Source: Clostridia bacterium
Lineage (GTDB): Bacteria; Bacillota; Clostridia; Lachnospirales; CAG-274
Direction of reading: 5' to 3'
Length of the DNA stretch: 8,815 nt
Assembly (NCBI GenBank): GCA_030536675.1
Contig: JAUNPM010000021.1
Location: forward strand, 1-8,815
In this document: positions 6,499 to 8,815 of the stretch, one piece after another
Layout of the letters: each line of letters starts with the position of its first letter
How positions within the stretch are numbered: the first letter of the stretch is position 1
Notes under the pieces: generated by a model
The model's input: the letters and a program-made list of their open reading frames with translations, nothing else
The model's database searches: none
Told to the model about the DNA's origin: nothing
Made by a program: the position numbers and the translations under genes

Positions 6499-7020
6499 AT
6501 GAAGAAAATATTAGTAGTTGTGGATATGCAGAATGACTTTATAAGCGGATCACTTGGAAGTGATGAGGCTGAGGACATAGTTGATAAGGTTGCCGAAAAA
6601 ATAAAGTCTTATGATAAGGAAAATATATATTTAACAAGAGATACACATACAGAGGATTATTTGGGAACAAACGAGGGAAAGCATTTGCCTGTGATACATT
6701 GCGTTAAAGAAAGCAAGGGCTGGCAGATAAACAAAAAAATAGAGGAAGCATCGGAAGGAGCTGTTATTGTAGATAAACCGACTTTCGGCTCTATAGAGCT
6801 TGCCAATATGATAAAAGAAAAGTGCAATAAGGACGCTGTGGAAATAGAAATAGTAGGCGTGTGCACTGATATTTGCGTTATAAGCAATGCGCTTATATTA
6901 AAGGCTTTTATGCCTGAGGTGAAAATTTGCGTAGACAGCAGCTGCTGTGCCGGAGTAACTCCCGAAAGTCATAATATGGCTATTGAAACAATGAAAATGT
7001 GTCAAATAGATGTTATATAA
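6499..7020 (+). CDS. nicotinamidase / isochorismatase-family cysteine hydrolase
   Basis: This 173-residue protein belongs to the isochorismatase-like cysteine hydrolases. The catalytic triad is visible as D9 (VVVDMQNDF), K93 (VDKPTFGS) and C126 (GVCTDICV). D48-x-H50 and H67 (PVIHC) match metal ligands of nicotinamidases, so nicotinamide deamidation to nicotinate for NAD salvage is the most likely role. It is shorter than E. coli PncA, and the fourth expected ligand is not obvious (H62 or a nearby acid could serve), so another amidase activity is possible. The frame is open up to 6370, but GGAGG (6486-6490) lies eight bases before ATG 6499 and family proteins start like MKKILVVVDMQ, so 6499 is the start. 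It is the last gene of the mtaB operon, just before a strong terminator. Confidence 0.9.
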   Translation: MKKILVVVDMQNDFISGSLGSDEAEDIVDKVAEKIKSYDKENIYLTRDTHTEDYLGTNEGKHLPVIHCVKESKGWQINKKIEEASEGAVIVDKPTFGSIELANMIKEKCNKDAVEIEIVGVCTDICVISNALILKAFMPEVKICVDSSCCAGVTPESHNMAIETMKMCQIDVI

Positions 7021-7039
7021 TAATGTGTGATAATAAATT

Positions 7040-7081
7040 AAGGGTAATGCTTAAATCGACATTTAAGCATTACCCTTTTTT
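7040..7081 (+). terminator. strong intrinsic terminator of the mtaB-alaX-hydrolase operon
   Basis: A perfect 17-bp stem (7040-7056 with 7061-7077) closes on a CGAC tetraloop (7057-7060) and is followed by a run of six Ts (7076-7081). It begins 20 bases after the hydrolase stop. The lower stem ends in GGG/CCC, the usual arrangement for factor-independent termination. Confidence 0.93.
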
Positions 7082-7095
7082 ATATAAATTAAAAG

Positions 7096-7199
7096 TATTG
7101 CCGGAGAAGAAAATGGGTATATTAATTTAGCTAATATACTTTTGTTATTTTATATCTAATGGAATTGATGATTGAAAATTAAATTCCTCTCCGGAAGTA
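7096..7199. other. candidate structured RNA or DNA element with a closed two-hairpin fold
   Basis: CCGGAGA (7101-7107) pairs perfectly with TCTCCGG (7188-7194). Past one G-A mismatch the helix continues for four more pairs (7096-7099 with 7196-7199, including one G-T). Inside lie an 8-bp hairpin with a 7-base loop (GTATATTA 7117-7124 / TAATATAC 7132-7139) and a 6-bp hairpin (GGAATT 7161-7166 / AATTCC 7182-7187) that abuts the closing helix directly. The result is a three-way-junction-like layout. No known RNA class is recognised, no promoter is evident, and the strand is unknown. Chance pairing in AT-rich DNA cannot be excluded, but the GC-rich closing helix stands out locally. Confidence 0.35.
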
Positions 7200-7222
7200 A
7201 ACACCGTTGGTTACAGATAATT

Positions 7223-7346
7223 AAATCTATTGGAAAATATACGGAGTAAACAACAAAAGAGTATGATTTACTGCATACATAAAATAAACCAACAGCATAT
7301 TACAAAAGTAATTATAACATATACGATTAAAAATTACAATAGATTT
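7223..7346. repeat. 10-bp inverted repeat reaching the -35 region of the XRE promoter
   Basis: AAATCTATTG (7223-7232) and CAATAGATTT (7337-7346) are exact inverted copies 104 bases apart. The right copy overlaps the first two bases of the TTGACT candidate -35 box. The pair could be two regulator half-sites, the ends of a small degenerate element, or a chance match. No target-site duplication flanks it. Confidence 0.45.
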
Positions 7347-7375
7347 GACTAAAAAATATTCATTAAAATTATATT
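7345..7375 (+). promoter_or_regulatory. candidate promoter of the XRE regulator gene
   Basis: TTGACT (7345-7350) matches 5/6 of the -35 consensus, and TATATT (7370-7375) matches 5/6 of the -10. The 19-base spacer is longer than optimal. Transcription would begin near 7382, inside or next to the 7371-7387 dyad, leaving a leader of about 60 bases. Confidence 0.4.
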
Positions 7376-7387
7376 ATTTAATAATAT
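7371..7387. promoter_or_regulatory. 17-bp dyad, possible operator for XRE autoregulation
   Basis: ATATTATT (7371-7378), one central base and AATAATAT (7380-7387) form a perfect 8-bp dyad. It overlaps the candidate -10 box and expected transcription start of the XRE gene. Small XRE regulators often repress their own promoter by binding a short palindrome as a dimer, and the size and place fit that role. The sequence is wholly A/T, so the dyad could be compositional. Confidence 0.4.
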
Positions 7388-7440
7388 GGTAACTTGCAGC
7401 AATAAATTTACGGACGTAACAGAAAGGTTCAGTGTATATA

Positions 7441-7758
7441 ATGGATAGAATCAAAGTTTTGAGAAAGGAAAAGGGTATAAGTCAGGAAAGACTTGCAATG
7501 GAGTTGAATATATCGCAGACTATGATAAGTAAATATGAATTAGGTCAGTCAGAGCCTGATATTCAAATGATAATCAAAATTGCTGAATACTTTAATGTGT
7601 CTGTGGATTATTTGTTGGAGATAAGTGAAGATAAATTAAACATAAACAGTGAAAATCTTACGGATAATGAAAAGAGCCTGTTATTGGATTACAAAAGGCT
7701 TAATGAAATACAGAAGGTCAAAGCGGAGGCTTATATAAAAGGGCTTTTGAACGGATAA
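7441..7758 (+). CDS. small XRE-family helix-turn-helix transcriptional regulator
   Basis: This 105-residue protein has an N-terminal Cro/CI-type helix-turn-helix domain (about 3-60; the recognition region QERLAMELNISQTMISKYELG spans 15-35) followed by a short helical tail (about 71-103) that may serve dimerisation. Such stand-alone HTH proteins regulate phage, toxin-antitoxin or metabolic genes, and no such partner is visible nearby. The start is uncertain: GTG 7432 is four bases after AAAGG (7423-7427) and ATG 7441 is 13 bases after it. The family norm M-x-R-I-K-x-L-R favours 7441; using 7432 adds only three residues. It is apparently monocistronic, with a possible operator dyad in its promoter, and no convincing terminator follows before the queD promoter. 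Confidence 0.9.
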   Translation: MDRIKVLRKEKGISQERLAMELNISQTMISKYELGQSEPDIQMIIKIAEYFNVSVDYLLEISEDKLNINSENLTDNEKSLLLDYKRLNEIQKVKAEAYIKGLLNG

Positions 7759-7812
7759 TTTATTGTAAATTTTACGTTTTTTTGACTTTTAACGGTGTGT
7801 AATTAAATAATG

Positions 7813-7841
7813 TTGATTTACGCTGAAGATTGTGTTAAAAT
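7813..7841 (+). promoter_or_regulatory. promoter of the queD-queE operon
   Basis: TTGATT (7813-7818), a 17-base spacer and TAAAAT (7836-7841) preceded by TGT, which fits an extended -10, predict a start near 7848. That is about 20 bases before the aptamer, as expected for a riboswitch leader. A further TTGACT at 7782-7787 has no good -10 partner. Confidence 0.6.
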
Positions 7842-7867
7842 GTAAATATCATTTTTAAAATTTAACA

Positions 7868-7905
7868 GACAGTTCGAAACCCTCCTGTCATTAAACAAAA
7901 CTAGG
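7868..7905 (+). promoter_or_regulatory. probable preQ1-I-like riboswitch aptamer
   Basis: A compact hairpin with an A-rich tail precedes queD. P1 is GACAG (7868-7872) with CTGTC (7885-7889), enclosing the 12-base loop TTCGAAACCCTC. The tail ATTAAACAAAACTAGG (7890-7905) closely resembles the A-rich tails of class I preQ1 aptamers. AGG (7903-7905) can pair with loop bases CCT (7881-7883) as a pseudoknot P2, and C7884, directly 5' of the P1 3' strand, is at the place of the ligand-pairing cytosine. The P2 partner lies later in the loop than in the B. subtilis aptamer, so this may be a divergent subtype. Position before queuosine-precursor genes and an adjoining terminator strongly support the call. 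Ligand identity is inferred. Confidence 0.72.
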
Positions 7906-7916
7906 TCTTTATTTAT

Positions 7917-7940
7917 AAGGACGTAGTGCGTCCTTTTTTT
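7917..7940 (+). terminator. riboswitch expression platform: intrinsic terminator before queD
   Basis: AAGGACG (7917-7923) pairs with CGTCCTT (7929-7935) over a 5-base loop, followed by seven Ts (7934-7940). It sits in the queD leader, 41 bases before the start codon, so it acts as an attenuator. GTCTTT (7905-7910) can instead pair with AAGGAC (7917-7922), with one G-T pair and a 6-base loop, forming an antiterminator that shares G7905 with the aptamer pseudoknot. Ligand binding would then favour termination, giving feedback repression. Confidence 0.82.
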
Positions 7941-7981
7941 GCGTGAGAGGGTCATATAATTATTAGCAGAGGTGTAAAGGA

Positions 7982-8404
7982 ATGTATAGTTTGAAAACAG
8001 AGCACAGCTTTGATTCCGCTCATTTTTTAAAGGGCTATGAGGGAAAGTGCAGCAATATTCACGGACACAGGTGGCGTGTTATAATTGAAGTGTGGAGAGA
8101 AGATGTGGATAAGGAAGGGCAGACAAGAGGAATGATCGTGGACTTTGGTACTTTAAAAAAACAGGTGAGAGCGGAAGCCGATTATTTTGATCATTCACTT
8201 ATTATTGAAAAAGACAGCTTAAGTCAAAAGACTTTGGAGGCTTTAAAAGAAGAAAGCTTTAAAATAATTGAAGTGGGTTTCAGACCTACGGCAGAGAATT
8301 TTGCAAAATATTTTTATGACAGGTTTGAGGAAGCGGGATATAATGTAAAGGAAGCTGTTGTGTATGAAACACCTAACAATTGTGCTTCCTACAGTGAGGT
8401 ATAA
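7982..8404 (+). CDS. queD: 6-carboxytetrahydropterin synthase QueD
   Basis: QueD converts 7,8-dihydroneopterin triphosphate to 6-carboxy-5,6,7,8-tetrahydropterin, the second step of 7-deazaguanine (queuosine/preQ1) synthesis. The 140-residue protein shows zinc ligands H14 (FDSAHFL), H27 and H29 (IHGHRW), catalytic C23 (GKCSN), the D70-H71 pair of the active site, and the substrate-binding E129 in the C-terminal YETP motif. It belongs to the PTPS/QueD fold and is slightly longer than the E. coli enzyme. GAGGTG (7969-7974) lies seven bases before the ATG. The gene follows a preQ1-type riboswitch and precedes queE by four bases, which settles the queuosine role over biopterin synthesis. Confidence 0.95.
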   Translation: MYSLKTEHSFDSAHFLKGYEGKCSNIHGHRWRVIIEVWREDVDKEGQTRGMIVDFGTLKKQVRAEADYFDHSLIIEKDSLSQKTLEALKEESFKIIEVGFRPTAENFAKYFYDRFEEAGYNVKEAVVYETPNNCASYSEV

Positions 8405-8408
8405 AAGT

Positions 8409-8815
8409 ATGTATGTGGTTGAAAAATTTGTAAGCATAAACGGTGAGAGCAGAAGAGCAGGTCAGCTTGCCGTGTTTATAAGATTTAGGGGCTGCAATCT
8501 TAATTGCAGTTACTGTGACACAAGGTGGGCAAACACGGAAAGCTGTCCCGCAGAGGAAATGAGCCCTTATGAAATATATGAATATATAAAGTCAACGGGA
8601 ATTACAAACGTAACCTTAACGGGAGGAGAACCCTTAATACAAAAGGATATAAATAAGCTTTTAAATATACTGGGGGAGGATAAGGAGCTTTATGTTGAAA
8701 TTGAAACAAACGGAAGCGTTGACGTGAGCTTTGTTAAAGAAATAAAAAATGCTCCAAGCCTTACTCTTGATTTTAAGTCGCCTTCAAGCGGAATGTGCGA
8801 TAAAATGGTATTGGA
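8409..8815 (+). CDS. queE: 7-carboxy-7-deazaguanine synthase QueE (partial, runs off the right edge)
   Basis: QueE is a radical-SAM enzyme that rearranges 6-carboxytetrahydropterin, the QueD product, to 7-carboxy-7-deazaguanine. The visible 135 residues contain FVSINGES (7-14), the [4Fe-4S] motif C29-x3-C33-x2-C36 (CNLNCSYC) followed by D37-T38, and the SAM-binding TLTGGEPL motif. The reading frame is open to the window end. The start ATG 8409 lies four bases after the queD stop, and GAGG (8396-8399) within the last queD codons is nine bases upstream, so translation is probably coupled. The usual next partners, queC and queF or a transporter, would lie outside the window. Confidence 0.95.
   Translation, partial: MYVVEKFVSINGESRRAGQLAVFIRFRGCNLNCSYCDTRWANTESCPAEEMSPYEIYEYIKSTGITNVTLTGGEPLIQKDINKLLNILGEDKELYVEIETNGSVDVSFVKEIKNAPSLTLDFKSPSSGMCDKMVL

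Larger units (their letters stand above)
7082..7440. other. gene-free AT-rich stretch with several inverted repeats
   Basis: About 360 bases lie between the operon terminator and the XRE gene. No frame of meaningful length with a ribosome binding site is present on either strand. The stretch holds a nested inverted-repeat set at 7096-7199, a 10-bp inverted repeat at 7223-7232/7337-7346, a 7-bp pair at 7206-7212/7287-7293, a short direct repeat (7192-7204 and 7242-7254), and the promoter and dyad of the XRE gene at the right end. It is long for an upstream region in this otherwise compact window. Confidence 0.6.

Noticed and set aside
7227..7298. Minus-strand 23-residue hydrophobic frame that resembles a small type I toxin
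   Set aside because: No ribosome binding site or promoter, and AT-rich DNA often yields short hydrophobic frames; no antisense RNA gene could be defined.
7082..7440. Insertion sequence, MITE or integration site
   Set aside because: No transposase remnant, no target-site duplication and no tRNA gene; the inverted repeats are unequal in position and not nested as element ends.
7759..7787. Possible terminator after the XRE gene (GTAAA...TTTAC followed by seven or more Ts)
   Set aside because: The arms leave at most a 4-bp all-weak stem with a 3-base loop, too unstable for a convincing intrinsic terminator.

Overview
The window looks like chromosomal DNA from a low-GC Gram-positive bacterium, most likely an anaerobic member of the Clostridia, possibly Lachnospiraceae-like. 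The grounds are AT-rich DNA, strong GGAGG-type ribosome binding sites, near-consensus sigma-A promoters with 17-base spacers, intrinsic terminators with T-runs, and Firmicutes-type genes (an MtaB-type methylthiotransferase, long-form AlaX, and a riboswitch-led queD-queE pair). The taxon is inferred; there is no rRNA or other marker gene.

Layout. (1) 1-148 is the 3' end of an unrecognised gene with an Asp-box-like motif. (2) 258-2076 is a two-component system: an OmpR/PhoB-type response regulator followed after one base by a two-pass membrane histidine kinase. (3) A symmetrical hairpin at 2138-2178 serves as terminator for both the kinase gene and the convergent gene 2187-3650. That minus-strand gene encodes a 487-residue protein of unknown function with a His/Cys-rich tail made of two 13-residue repeats. 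(4) A divergent intergenic region at 3651-3828 carries a near-consensus promoter for a plus-strand operon: mtaB (tRNA ms2t6A37 synthesis), alaX (hydrolysis of mischarged tRNA-Ala), a 59-residue single-pass membrane protein with a start close to the alaX stop, and a nicotinamidase/isochorismatase-family hydrolase. It ends at a 17-bp perfect terminator hairpin at 7040-7081. (5) 7082-7440 is a gene-free AT-rich stretch with several inverted repeats. One set folds on paper into a closed multi-branch structure, and a 17-bp dyad sits in the promoter region of the next gene. (6) 7441-7758 is a small XRE-family regulator. (7) 7813-8815 is a queuosine-precursor operon: promoter, preQ1-I-like aptamer, intrinsic terminator, queD, and queE running off the window end.

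Working together. Region 4 mostly serves translation accuracy (t6A37 thiomethylation and Ala-tRNA editing), with a possible NAD-salvage enzyme at its end. Region 7 makes the 7-deazaguanine precursor of queuosine, with probable feedback by premature termination when preQ1 is plentiful. The two-component system, the XRE regulator and the His-rich protein have no visible target or partner here.

I see no CRISPR array, transposase, tRNA, rRNA or clear mobile element. No complete new system is evident. The best leads are the duplicated His/Cys-tailed protein, the structured gene-free stretch before the XRE gene, the variant preQ1-like aptamer, and the small membrane protein inside the tRNA-quality operon.
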